From contig NZ_CP068595.1 in the NCBI RefSeq assembly GCF_016772475.1, forward strand, positions 2,170,001 through 2,234,000: a stretch of 64,000 bases of DNA, written 5' to 3'. Shown here one piece after another: positions 18,531 to 26,892 of this stretch. The position numbers and the translations under genes were made by a program. The stretch comes from Paenibacillus sonchi (GTDB lineage: Bacteria > Bacillota > Bacilli > Paenibacillales > Paenibacillaceae). Under the pieces are notes generated by a model. That model saw only the letters and a list, made by a program, of their open reading frames with translations, was not told where the DNA came from and made no database searches. The stretch's first letter is position 1. Every line of letters starts with the position of its first letter.

Positions 18531-18706
18531 TAAGCGCTTTAACTTTTATGATAAATAAACATTGTAATATGGAGTAAACAAGGGGATATAATTTATAATC
18601 AGATTTAAAAGTTTAATCGTTTAAACTTTGTAATCAACCTGATGAGAATATCATAGAGGATGGCCTGAAAATAATCAACCCCCAATTTAAATTATAAAGC
18701 GCTATC
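18531..18706. promoter_or_regulatory. Cluster of LacI/cre-type palindromes upstream of the sugar operon
   Basis: TAAGCGCTTTAA (18531-18542) and ATAAAGCGCTAT (about 18694-18705) share the core AAGCGCT. Between them AAAGTTTAA-TCGT-TTAAACTTT (18608-18629) is a palindrome with 9-base arms around a central CG, the LacI-family pattern. The three lie within 210 bases of the first permease start on the minus strand, in a region of about 75 percent A+T. The likely binders are the operon's own LacI protein and CcpA. Confidence 0.55.
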
Positions 18707-18888
18707 AGTAAAGAAATGTGACGTATTATAAAATTTATAGGTTAATTTTGGGTTTTTAAGGTGGAAATTTAATCTTTCGTGTTAGTTAATATTACATTTG
18801 ATGGGCTGTGTGCTGTGTTTAATATGCTGTTGTAGGATGGAACGGGGAGTTGGGGAGTTACATGTATCTGCTTAGGCTGAAGCAGGGG

Positions 18889-19215
18889 GAAACAACGGGG
18901 AAATACCGTTGTTGGGTGCGCCGATGTTGGAGCAGGAAATGAGAGGTAAAAGTACCTCTGATTTGGTTACAAATGGGCTGCTGGATGAAATGAGAGGTAA
19001 AAGTACCTCTGATTCCGCCGTGAACGGTCTGCTGGAGGAAACAACGGCAGAAATGCCGTTGTTGGGTACGCCGAGGCCGAAGCAGGGGAAACAACGGCAG
19101 AAATGCCGTTGTTAGGAGCGCCGAGGCCGAAGCAGGAGGAAACAACGGCAGAAATGCCGTTGTTAGGAGCGTCGAGGCTGAAGCAGGAGAAAATAACGGC
19201 AAAAATGCCGTTGTT
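18889..19215. repeat. Tandem array of seven ~50-base units, each with one hairpin
   Basis: Seven units at a period of about 47-51 bases. Five carry an AACAACGG-type hairpin: 18891-18913 (8-base stem, 7-base loop), 19040-19063, 19090-19113 and 19141-19164 (10-base stem AACAACGGCA, GAAA loop), and 19192-19215 (AAAA loop, one G-T pair). Two carry a different hairpin, AGAGGTA-AAAG-TACCTCT, at 18942-18959 and 18993-19010. The spacers keep a conserved tail close to GGCCGAAGCAGG or GGGCTGCTGGAT. It lies between the SWIM gene and the GH4 operon. A 142-codon open frame across it on the minus strand is a by-product of the repeats. Confidence 0.85.
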
Positions 19216-19282
19216 TCAGCACTGGAGCCTCCGGGTGCGCCGGATAGCTGCTTCAACGCGTTTCGCCCAGATTGAAGTTTGC

Positions 19283-20974
19283 TCAAAAGCTCTCCAGCAG
19301 CTTGGTCAGCTCATCCTTAAAGGCCGGCCGGTTGGGGTAAGCGGCCAGGAGTGAATGCGCGGCCAGCTCAGCAGTCGCGGAACCGGCGGCTTTGCGGAGC
19401 TTCCGGATGGTCCCGCAGACCTGCCGGTAGTGGTTGCGCGTAGAAGATTCAGCAGCTGACTGCTTGATATAAGACTGGAAAATGGCGACCACCTCCTGAA
19501 GGTGGTCGGCCAGAAGATGCGGATAATATGCTTCAATCTCCCTTGGATGCTTGTGCACATACTTCAGCAGCCGGTCGAATTCTTTCTCCTGTATCAAGAG
19601 CTTCGTATATACATTATCCCACGACCAGTCCTGCTCCAGTCTGTCCAATATCACGTTATAGATTGGCGGCCACTCCGCAGCCGGATATGCAGATTTAACG
19701 GCAGGATAGTAGGACAAATCTCCATCACATAGCAGCTCCATGCCGAGATCCCGCTGAGCCAGTGCATCCCCCGACAACTTATAGGCTTCATACCGCAGCT
19801 CCTTCCATTTCTTAACAAGCCCTGGCAAATGGTTCGCATTATCCAGCGCTTCCCCTTCTTCAGCTAAGCGAATCGCTTCATCATACCGGGCGGCGTCGAG
19901 CGCAAGACGGATAGCTTGCTCGCGGAAGGAGGAGTATTGCAGGTTGTTGTACAGATAATCCTGCAATTCTTCACCACTGTCCTGCTTATTTAGCTGTTCC
20001 AGACGGATTTCAGCCACGCCCGACGCGAAGTACTGACTGCTCCAGGAGCCTGAATCGGAGCTTTGACCTAACAGCTCAGCTTGTTCATCCCACAACGCTT
20101 GCAATTCCTCTGAAACGGCCAGCTCGTTAGCACATCGGAGCAAATCAAGCTGCCAGTCCGGCCATCCGTCAATCTCCGGATGCTGCGTCATGTCCAGCAC
20201 CAGATGAAACAGCGTCTCTACAGTCTCTGGCGGCAACTGCTCTCCTAGCTGTGCAACCTCAAAGATACGATCCAGACTGTCCTCAATCATGCCGCCCACG
20301 GTGCCGTCCGAATCATCGGAGGCTTGAAGAAGTTCCAGCATTTCTTCAAGGATGCACAGGTTGATTCGCACCGCCTGGAGCGGATTATTTTCTTCAAAGA
20401 CCTGAACTGCTTTGGCAGCGACCAGTTCGGCGCCCTGCAGAGCCTTGTCCACTTTTCCCCAGCCCACAAACCCATGCTTGTCCGCATACAGGTCAATATA
20501 AGAGCGGATCAAATCCCGATAGTCTCCAATTCCATCACTGTTCTGAGCATCGGATAAGTAGATCCGGATTATCTGCTCAGTCTGTTCCGAAGCCAGTGCC
20601 AGGGATAAGAGCAGGGAGACCAGCTCGCTTTTGTCCTTCATTTCCAGCATCTGCTGCAGACTTGCAGCCGGGGCTGATTCGAATCCGGCGGGGCTGGCAT
20701 TTTCCTGCAAATGGTCCCTCAGATACATCAGCACTGCGGCCTGATGTTTGCAGATTGCATCCATATCATATGGACAACTGCATGAGGATGAAAGCACCTT
20801 ATCCTGTTCTCCAAGCTGCACCAGCACTTCGTAAAGCTCGGTTCCGGCGACTCGTGCCCGGTAGAGACCGGGCTTCAGCTCACGTACGGACTCCACATAC
20901 CCGGAGCGGAGGCAGTGCTCTCCTCTTGCCATAATCACACTGCTAATGTTTCTGTTCAGATCAGCCAGGTTCAT
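19283..20974 (-). CDS. SWIM zinc-finger domain protein
   Basis: About 563 residues. A SWIM motif CxCxnCxH is seen near residues 70-85 as SSCSCPYDMDAICKHQAAVL, which should bind zinc and contact nucleic acid or protein. The remaining 480 residues are acidic, Leu-rich and probably alpha-helical repeats (DYLYNNLQYSSFREQAIRLA, EEGEALDNANHLPGLVKKW). I start it at ATG 20974, because AGGAGTG lies 8 bases upstream; the longer TTG frame adds seven residues. Such proteins are often next to a SNF2 helicase; none is seen here. Cellular role unknown. Confidence 0.85.
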   Translation of the reverse strand: MNLADLNRNISSVIMARGEHCLRSGYVESVRELKPGLYRARVAGTELYEVLVQLGEQDKVLSSSCSCPYDMDAICKHQAAVLMYLRDHLQENASPAGFESAPAASLQQMLEMKDKSELVSLLLSLALASEQTEQIIRIYLSDAQNSDGIGDYRDLIRSYIDLYADKHGFVGWGKVDKALQGAELVAAKAVQVFEENNPLQAVRINLCILEEMLELLQASDDSDGTVGGMIEDSLDRIFEVAQLGEQLPPETVETLFHLVLDMTQHPEIDGWPDWQLDLLRCANELAVSEELQALWDEQAELLGQSSDSGSWSSQYFASGVAEIRLEQLNKQDSGEELQDYLYNNLQYSSFREQAIRLALDAARYDEAIRLAEEGEALDNANHLPGLVKKWKELRYEAYKLSGDALAQRDLGMELLCDGDLSYYPAVKSAYPAAEWPPIYNVILDRLEQDWSWDNVYTKLLIQEKEFDRLLKYVHKHPREIEAYYPHLLADHLQEVVAIFQSYIKQSAAESSTRNHYRQVCGTIRKLRKAAGSATAELAAHSLLAAYPNRPAFKDELTKLLESF

Positions 20975-21002
20975 GTACCGTTCACTCCTATTCAAGCGGG
21001 GT

Positions 21003-21280
21003 TTATAGATGCAGGGAAGAATACTTTTTGTCTAAAGTGCTGTAATCCAAGTTCTCTTCCGCCAGCCATTCTTGGGTGGCTTTCACTGCATGTTCCTCCT
21101 CAAAGGCGTTCCATTCATCCCAGAGATCAAGTTCATAGAGCACATCTTTAAAGCTCCGGAAAGGCTTGTATCCATTGAGTGCATCAACCAGCTTCCCCTC
21201 CGGGTCCGGTTCCGTTTGATATGCAAATGTTCGGAGGAATGACTCAAATATACGACAACAAGCTCGTCCATCAGCGTCAT
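21003..21280 (-). pseudogene. UPF0158-family remnant with its middle missing
   Basis: The C-terminal half of a UPF0158 protein is clear: FAYQTEPDPEGKLVDALNGY, then PFRSFKDVLYELDLWDEW and ATQEWLAEENLDYSTLDKKY, ending at 21003. Upstream in another frame ATG 21280 starts MTLMDELVVVYLSHS, which resembles the beginning of the same family. The usual 60 or so residues between them, including the tyrosine- and glutamate-rich strand region, are absent and the two pieces are out of frame, so an internal deletion is likely near 21240. A longer open frame reaching back to 21473 runs through the udk terminator and is not credible. Function of the family is unknown. The SWIM gene follows 28 bases on. Confidence 0.5.
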
Positions 21281-21349
21281 GATGAAACCACTTTCCCTCT
21301 GTGATGTTTATCCCAATTATATCAAAGTTAACGGCTCTTGGTTCACACC

Positions 21350-21379
21350 AAAAAAGCCGCCGGGAGCTCCCGGCAGCCT
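21350..21379 (-). terminator. Terminator of udk
   Basis: On the minus strand GCTGCCGGGAGCTCCCGGCGGC is a strong GC hairpin followed by TTTTTTGG. It lies 18 bases after the udk stop. Confidence 0.85.
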
Positions 21380-21396
21380 TGACTAAACTTGTCCCC

Positions 21397-22032
21397 TTAT
21401 TTGCCAGTCCACTGATGGTCGCCCGACAGATATTTCTCGGTGAGCACGGACAGCAGTTGGATGCCCACTTCATTCTGCCCGCCTTCGGGGATAATCAGGT
21501 CGGCGTATTTCTTGGATGGCTCAATAAAAGCCTCATGCATCGGTTTGACCGTGGTTAAATACTGGGTATGAATGGAACGGATGGTCCGTCCGCGCTCTTC
21601 GATATCCCGCAGCACACGGCGGAGGATGCGCACATCCGGGTCCGTATCGACAAAAACCTTAATATTAAGCTGCTCGCGGAGCTGCTCGTCGGAGAGGACA
21701 TGCAGCCCTTCCACGATGACGATGTTGTTCGGCAGCAGTTCAACGGTTTTGTCGGTAGAGCGGGCATGAATAGTGAAATCATACACCGGGGCATAGGCAG
21801 CCTGTCCGGCCTTGAGGCAATCCAAATGCTCGATCAGCAGCCCGTTGTCAAAAGCAAGCGGGTGATCATAATTGATCGCTCCGCGTTCTTCGAAGCTGAG
21901 GTACGAATGGTCTTTATAATAGTTATCCTGAGATATGAACGTCACTTTATCTGTTCCCAAACGGTCAATGACGGAGCGCGCTACCGTCGTTTTGCCGGAG
22001 CCGGTCCCGCCGGCGATACCAATAATGAGCAT
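21397..22032 (-). CDS. udk: Uridine kinase
   Basis: Phosphorylates uridine and cytidine with ATP or GTP in the pyrimidine salvage pathway. About 211 residues from ATG 22032. P-loop GIAGGTGSGKTTVARSV at residues 4-20, the nucleoside-site stretch QDNYYKDHSYLSFEERGAIN, NYDHPLAFDNGLLIEHL, DIEERGRTI and the C-terminal KYADLIIPEGGQNEVGIQLL all match the Udk family, whose members are about 210 residues. AGGGAGG lies 14 bases before this ATG, an unusually long gap; the open frame extends a further 25 codons upstream but that part does not look like protein. Terminated by the hairpin at 21350. Divergent from the threonine aldolase gene. Confidence 0.93.
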   Translation of the reverse strand: MLIIGIAGGTGSGKTTVARSVIDRLGTDKVTFISQDNYYKDHSYLSFEERGAINYDHPLAFDNGLLIEHLDCLKAGQAAYAPVYDFTIHARSTDKTVELLPNNIVIVEGLHVLSDEQLREQLNIKVFVDTDPDVRILRRVLRDIEERGRTIRSIHTQYLTTVKPMHEAFIEPSKKYADLIIPEGGQNEVGIQLLSVLTEKYLSGDHQWTGK

Positions 22033-22221
22033 GGTGTTATAATAAACCTCCCTAAGCGATTGCCTTTGCAATTCCAATATTGTAGCACAGCGGTGCATTA
22101 ATTTCATCTGAACAGCAGGGACAAAACGTGAACTTTCGAAAAAAAGAGGATTTGCGGCAGAAAATGATATAATTTTCTCAGATTGGTTAGACGCAGGCAG
22201 GTTGGGGAGGAGAAGTAGAGC

Positions 22222-23334
22222 ATGGATATCAGCAAAACATTAAGGGATGAGAGTAAATCGTTATCGGCAGCTTTTAATGCCGCACCTGTGCAGCTGGCGG
22301 GCCACGGCAAACGGGAGGTCCGGGTGCTGAAGGAGGCTTTTGCCGGGGCCGGAGACCATGTGGCCAGTGATATGTACGGTGCAGGGGAAGTGATCGAGGA
22401 ATTTCAGGCGGAGATGGCGGAGGTGCTGGGGAAGGAGGCGGCTGTGTTTTTTCCCAGCGGCACGATGGCGCAGCAGATTGCGCTTAGAATCTGGAGTGAC
22501 CGCAAGGGTAGCAGACGCGTAGCGTACCATCCGCTGTGCCACTTGGAAATTCATGAGCAGGATGGGTTAAAAGAACTGCATCACCTGCAGCCGCTGCTGC
22601 TCGCGGATAAAGATCGTCTGATTACACTCGAAGATGTACAAAACATGGGTGCCGGGATCGCCTGCCTCCTGCTGGAGCTGCCCCAGCGCGAGATTGGCGG
22701 ACAGCTGCCGGAATATGCGGAGCTTGAAGCGATATCCGCCTATTGCCGCGGGCAGGGTATTATGCTGCATCTGGACGGTGCGCGCTTGTTTGAAGCGCTG
22801 CCGTACTACGGCAAAACCGCCGCTGAAGTCTGCAGCCTGTTCGACAGCGTATATATTTCTTTTTATAAAGGCATTGGCGGAATCGCCGGGGCTGTTCTTG
22901 CAGGAAGCGCGGATTTTACCGGGGAATCGAAGATTTGGAAACGGCGGCATGGCGGCGACCTGATCAGCCTGTATCCATACATCATTCCTTCCAGGTACTA
23001 TTACCAGCAGAGGGTGGATAAGATGGGGCAATATTATACGGACGCTAAGGAGCTTGCGGAGCGGTTCAACGCCTGCCATAAGGTTGTCACCCTGCCGGAA
23101 GTGCCGGTGTCGAATATGTTCCATGTGCATTTTGCCCTGCCCAGGGAGCAGGTCGAACCGGCTCTGATCACAGTCAGCGAAGAGACCGGTGTCGGATTTA
23201 CCCCGCGTCTGAAGGAAACCGGCGAGTTTTCCTGTGCTTACGAATTGAACATTGGAGATTTGTACAGCAGCATTCCCAAGGCGAAGCTGGAAGCGGCATT
23301 CGGGCTGCTGGATCGACTGCTGAAGGAGGCGTGA
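22222..23334 (+). CDS. Low-specificity L-threonine aldolase (beta-eliminating lyase family)
   Basis: 370-residue PLP enzyme of the aromatic amino-acid beta-eliminating lyase/threonine aldolase family, which splits threonine or allo-threonine to glycine and acetaldehyde. Features: ASDMYGAGEVIEEFQAEMAE early, FFPSGTMAQQIALRIW, the PLP-anchoring Asp in GIMLHLDGARLFEALPYYG, and the Schiff-base Lys216 in SFYKGIGGIAGAVL. Slightly longer than the usual 340-350 residues. Ribosome site GGGGAGGAG before ATG 22222. A hairpin AAACAAGCGG / CCGCTTGTTT lies just after the stop (23347-23377) but lacks a T run. Confidence 0.85.
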   Translation: MDISKTLRDESKSLSAAFNAAPVQLAGHGKREVRVLKEAFAGAGDHVASDMYGAGEVIEEFQAEMAEVLGKEAAVFFPSGTMAQQIALRIWSDRKGSRRVAYHPLCHLEIHEQDGLKELHHLQPLLLADKDRLITLEDVQNMGAGIACLLLELPQREIGGQLPEYAELEAISAYCRGQGIMLHLDGARLFEALPYYGKTAAEVCSLFDSVYISFYKGIGGIAGAVLAGSADFTGESKIWKRRHGGDLISLYPYIIPSRYYYQQRVDKMGQYYTDAKELAERFNACHKVVTLPEVPVSNMFHVHFALPREQVEPALITVSEETGVGFTPRLKETGEFSCAYELNIGDLYSSIPKAKLEAAFGLLDRLLKEA

Positions 23335-23384
23335 GGATGGGGGCAAACAAGCGGTACGTTAGCTGTGCCGCTTGTTTATGGGGG

Positions 23385-23605
23385 AGAGTATTGCAGCTCG
23401 CCCTTCGTTTTTTTTGAGTACATATTTTGGATATCGCTTCTCTAAGTCCCACAAGGCAGACCTGTATTTACCATTCTTCTGGTTATCAGGTTCGATAACT
23501 TGCTTCAATACACTTTCCGTAAGGAATCTGAGGTCCGCAAGGTTCTTTCCTTGGGGATGTTCAGCTTTTTATCGACGAATGTTTCAATTACACCAAGTGG
23601 ACGTA
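23385..23605 (-). pseudogene. Unidentified gene remnant
   Basis: On the minus strand two overlapping frames carry protein-like sequence: GVIETFVDKKLNIPKERTL and then, one frame off, LADLRFLTESVLKQVIEP followed by RSALWDLEKRYPKYVLKKNE. Together they could be the decayed C-terminal part of one protein. No start codon with a ribosome site and no recognised family. It fills most of the gap between the threonine aldolase gene and the glycan cluster. Confidence 0.25.
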
Positions 23606-23632
23606 TATACTATTTCAATATGATGGTAAAAC

Positions 23633-23660
23633 AAAAGACACCTATTGTGAGGTGTCTTTT
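23633..23660 (-). terminator. Terminator at the end of the glycan cluster
   Basis: AAAAGACACC / GGTGTCTTTT, a 10-base stem flanked by A on one side and T on the other, so it can work in both directions. It lies 30 bases past the stop of the leftward glycosyltransferase gene. Confidence 0.7.
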
Positions 23661-23689
23661 TACTTTATCCGATGGATATGGGTATTAAT

Positions 23690-25006
23690 CTACCGGTTCA
23701 GCAATGCCCGGACAAACGACACGCGCAGGAGCTGCTTTTTCATCAGCTTGGTGCGGAACTGGCGCTTCAATTGGCTGTAAGCCTTAGGGCAGTGGTCGCT
23801 GGCCCAGCTGTACATGGACTTGAAGTCGGTGTGGCTTTTGGCGGAATTCATCAGGTAGTACGAAATGGTGTCATACACGTTGTGGTTGAACCATTCGTTC
23901 ATTTCTGTCTTGCTGTAGCCGTAGCGTTCGATGGCCATGTTGCGGATCAGCCGCTTCTCCTCCAGATTCTCGATCAGGAAGGACTGGCTGAGGTTAAACG
24001 TAATATTGTTTCCATGAATCCGGTACACTCCGGCAAAGGTGTCGATAAACCCGGCATCCCCGATCAGCAGGGCGCGCAGGTAGATGGAGGCGTCATTGAC
24101 CATGTTCATGTTCAGGATGTCCATTTTCATCAGCGTGTCTCTTTTGAAGATAGCCGTCAGGGTAGAAGCTGGTTTGGGATAGCCTTTTTGTTCAAAATTC
24201 TTGAAATAGGCCTCCTTTGGGATAATCCGGCTTAAGCGCAGGCTGGACGGTTTCAGCTGTTCCGTCTTGGAATACTCCAGGAACACATTCGCGGCCACAA
24301 AAGCGATCTCCGGGTGCTGCTGGTGAAAATAGACAGCTTTGCTGAAATAGCTGCGGTCAATCAGATAATCATCATCATCCAGGAAAAGCGTATACTCTCC
24401 GTCGCCATGGGCTTCAAGAGCCTTGCGCCGATTATGGCCCGGTCCCTGGTTAGTCTCGTTCTGCATGAAAATCACACGCGGATCATCGCCGAAACTCCGG
24501 CTCATGAGTTCTGCGGTGCCATCGCTGGAGCAGTCGTCAATCACCGTGATCTCTTTATGGGGGTAATCCTGCTGCAGGATGCTCTGAACGGCCTGGTGCA
24601 GGAATTCTTTTCTATTATAAGTAGTGATAATTACACTGACCTTGGGAAGGGTAGAAGGGTCGGCAGATGAAGGAAAAAGAATTTCCTGCTCTCCGCGGTC
24701 CGCTCTCAACCCGGCAAGACCCTTCATCAATTCAAGAATATTCACGGCCTGAATGTTGAATTGCCGGGACAAGTAATAATCCAGTGCGTCCTCCGATGCC
24801 CGCTGCGACAGGTAGGCCTCAATCACCCCGGCCAGATTTTCGAGGTTCTCCCTGACCCCGGCGCCGGCTTCGCTGCCAATGTTGTCCCTGCATCTCCGTA
24901 TAAGCTCTTCGCTGGACAGCGCCCCGGCGGGCGGATGCTGTATATCTTCGTTGAGCTGGTTCAGCAGGCGGTATCCGGCCTGGTGCAGTTCCTCGCTGTG
25001 AGCCAT
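23690..25006 (-). CDS. Glycosyltransferase family 2 protein with N-terminal extension
   Basis: 438 residues. The GT-A nucleotide-sugar domain begins near residue 120 with PKVSVIITTYNRKEFLHQAV and continues VIDDCSSDGTAELM, NQGPGHNRRKALEAHGDGEY and the metal-binding LFLDDDDYL. About 115 residues of helical sequence come before it (YRLLNQLNEDIQHPP, GVRENLENLAGVIEAYLSQR), which is not part of the usual family core, and about 130 residues follow. Likely adds a sugar to a cell-surface glycan on the cytoplasmic face. Last gene of the leftward cluster; separated from the flippase gene by 347 bases containing repeats, so it may have its own promoter. Confidence 0.85.
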   Translation of the reverse strand: MAHSEELHQAGYRLLNQLNEDIQHPPAGALSSEELIRRCRDNIGSEAGAGVRENLENLAGVIEAYLSQRASEDALDYYLSRQFNIQAVNILELMKGLAGLRADRGEQEILFPSSADPSTLPKVSVIITTYNRKEFLHQAVQSILQQDYPHKEITVIDDCSSDGTAELMSRSFGDDPRVIFMQNETNQGPGHNRRKALEAHGDGEYTLFLDDDDYLIDRSYFSKAVYFHQQHPEIAFVAANVFLEYSKTEQLKPSSLRLSRIIPKEAYFKNFEQKGYPKPASTLTAIFKRDTLMKMDILNMNMVNDASIYLRALLIGDAGFIDTFAGVYRIHGNNITFNLSQSFLIENLEEKRLIRNMAIERYGYSKTEMNEWFNHNVYDTISYYLMNSAKSHTDFKSMYSWASDHCPKAYSQLKRQFRTKLMKKQLLRVSFVRALLNR

Positions 25007-25110
25007 AAATAGACCTCCTCAAAGTTTTATGGAGCTAAGCTCCCTTTTCGCTGAAAATTTCAATTCTGCAATCGTCCAGCTGTTTATTTAGAGTAATCTG
25101 TCTCCGCCTA

Positions 25111-25310
25111 TGGATTGGATTAGTGGGATTTTCTACACTTAATTTCGCCGGAGCAGGGGGGCTGTAAATGCGAAGTGGAAAAAGTACACCTAAATCAGCG
25201 CAAATAGGCTAGTTTTGGCGATATGGCAGGAATTAAGGTTACTTTTTCCACTTAAATCTCAAAAAAGCGCTGAAAACGAAAAATTAAGTTCCCTTTTTCC
25301 ACTTAACTGA
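25111..25310. repeat. Intergenic elements with GTGGAAAAAGTA motifs
   Basis: Three to four related pieces with the motif AAGTGGAAAAAGTACACCTAA in direct (25173-25192) and inverted orientation (TTACTTTTTCCACTTAA at 25239-25255; CCCTTTTTCCACTTAA at 25291-25306), and a weaker one near 25121. Spacing is 50-70 bases, with A/T-rich spacers. The same motif family occurs at 48.7 kb. The rest of the 25007-25353 gap shows no gene. Confidence 0.65.
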
Positions 25311-25353
25311 GGATTAGGAGGATGGGGCGCAGGTGTCCCCACAACCAGCTATC

Positions 25354-26892
25354 CTACGTCTGGCTCGCTGTAACCTTGCTGCGCTTGAGCTTCAGCTTCG
25401 TTCTGAAGCGTTTGGCGTAGCCCCACGCGTAGAGGAAAACCTCGCGTTCCATCAGAGAGCCGACGATGTAGTAAATGGGCAGTATCACCAGGCCAAGCAC
25501 TACGCCCCATAGAATGACGGCGGTATACGAAGTGATGCTGAGGTCGAGCTTGGTGGTGATAAAGACAATAGCCGCGAACACGGCGACATTGATCAGCCAT
25601 CTGCGGAAGGTCACCCAGGGGCTGCGCTCCAGCAGTACACGGCTGGCGTAAACCACAATATCAATAGAGCGGTACAGCAGCGCCGCGATGGTCCCCATCA
25701 GCACACCGTAGATCCCGAAGAACAGGACGAAGATAATCGAAGCGCCCAGGTTGATGGCTGACTCCATAATCGAACGGAACTGGGTGTTCCGGAAATGTCC
25801 GGCAATCGTGATCAGATTGTTGGACGATGTGCGGGCATTGGTCAGGAGCTTGATGACTACGAACAGAATCGGCAGCCAGAAGTTAATATAGTCCACGTCG
25901 TTGACCCCGGCTGTATAGAGCCGCATGAACGGCAGAATGAGAATGTACACCACCGTCAGAATGGAGAAGATCAGGCCCATGAAGTAGACCTCATACGCAT
26001 CGTAGAATTTGACAAAAGCCTCTTTGCCCTCATGATAGCTCTGACCCAGTGCCGCCTTGATGCTTCCGTTGACGGTCTGGACAATGTTGTCGACAATCGT
26101 GAAGATCATATTATACATGACGTAGATGCTGACCACCTTCAGGTTGGTGAAGATCGTCAGGATCAGCACATCGGTGTTGCGGAAGATCAGATAGGAAATC
26201 TCGTGCACCATGACCGAGTTTTTTTGTCCGATGGCTTCAAAGTCCGGTTTCCGGGTGAGATCAATCCATTTGTAATTCCGCTTTGCATAGATATGGAAGG
26301 CGACGATCTGCAGGACCGTCAGCACGAAGAAGGACGCCTGTACGGCAATAATGTCTACACCCTGCAGCAGCAGAATGATCCGCACCACGTTGTTTAGAAT
26401 GTTCGCAATCGTAACGATAGAGGTTTCAATATAGCTTTTGCCCTCGGCGATCAGCAGAACCCTGAATTTCCCCTGGTAGTAATAATTGATTGCCCCGCCC
26501 AGGCCCGAGAATAGAATAATGGCCATAATGCTCAGCTTGTTGATCTCCGAATGGATCACCAGCGGGTAGATGACCGCCAGCAGAACGACCGAGATGAAAT
26601 AGTAGATCCCGGTTTTTTTGTAGTAGCTGGAGGTGGCGGCGAGAATCGAATTGATATGATTGTAGTCATTTTTGGCCACCGGCTTATACAGGGCCTGCAG
26701 CGAAGCTGCGCCGACACCGGCTTCCAACAGGGCGAAGTAGCTGATGATCTGCACGATCGACGCGATCAGACCATTAGCCTCGGAGCCGTAATTGACCATG
26801 ATCAGCCGGGGGATGAAGAAGCCGAGAATAATGGTGATGACCTGGCTCGTAAGTCCAAAGCCCAGGTTCAGCATACTGCGTTTAGCTTTCAT
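25354..26892 (-). CDS. Polysaccharide flippase (MOP/Wzx-like)
   Basis: About 512 residues from ATG 26892, with roughly 12-14 hydrophobic segments, starting MLNLGFGLTSQVITIILGFF and typical YGSEANGLIASIVQIISYFA. Such proteins move undecaprenyl-linked glycan units across the membrane. Start chosen because GGGAGAAG precedes it; the longer frame reads into the neighbouring gene's coding sequence. Its start overlaps the pyruvyl transferase stop by 11 bases, so the two are co-translated. Ends in a basic tail (FRTKLKLKRSKVTASQT). Confidence 0.85.
   Translation of the reverse strand: MKAKRSMLNLGFGLTSQVITIILGFFIPRLIMVNYGSEANGLIASIVQIISYFALLEAGVGAASLQALYKPVAKNDYNHINSILAATSSYYKKTGIYYFISVVLLAVIYPLVIHSEINKLSIMAIILFSGLGGAINYYYQGKFRVLLIAEGKSYIETSIVTIANILNNVVRIILLLQGVDIIAVQASFFVLTVLQIVAFHIYAKRNYKWIDLTRKPDFEAIGQKNSVMVHEISYLIFRNTDVLILTIFTNLKVVSIYVMYNMIFTIVDNIVQTVNGSIKAALGQSYHEGKEAFVKFYDAYEVYFMGLIFSILTVVYILILPFMRLYTAGVNDVDYINFWLPILFVVIKLLTNARTSSNNLITIAGHFRNTQFRSIMESAINLGASIIFVLFFGIYGVLMGTIAALLYRSIDIVVYASRVLLERSPWVTFRRWLINVAVFAAIVFITTKLDLSITSYTAVILWGVVLGLVILPIYYIVGSLMEREVFLYAWGYAKRFRTKLKLKRSKVTASQT

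Noticed and set aside
18889..19215. Possible CRISPR array
   Set aside because: Repeats are joined by conserved, not unique, spacers, units include two different hairpins, and no cas genes are near.
18858..19286. A 142-codon minus-strand frame rich in repeated TTAFLPLF peptides
   Set aside because: It is the translation of the hairpin array; the repeat period and hairpins explain it, and it has no ribosome site or known domain.
21283..21473. N-terminal extension of the UPF0158-like frame to 156 residues
   Set aside because: It reads through the udk terminator hairpin and gives Cys/Arg-rich sequence unlike the family.
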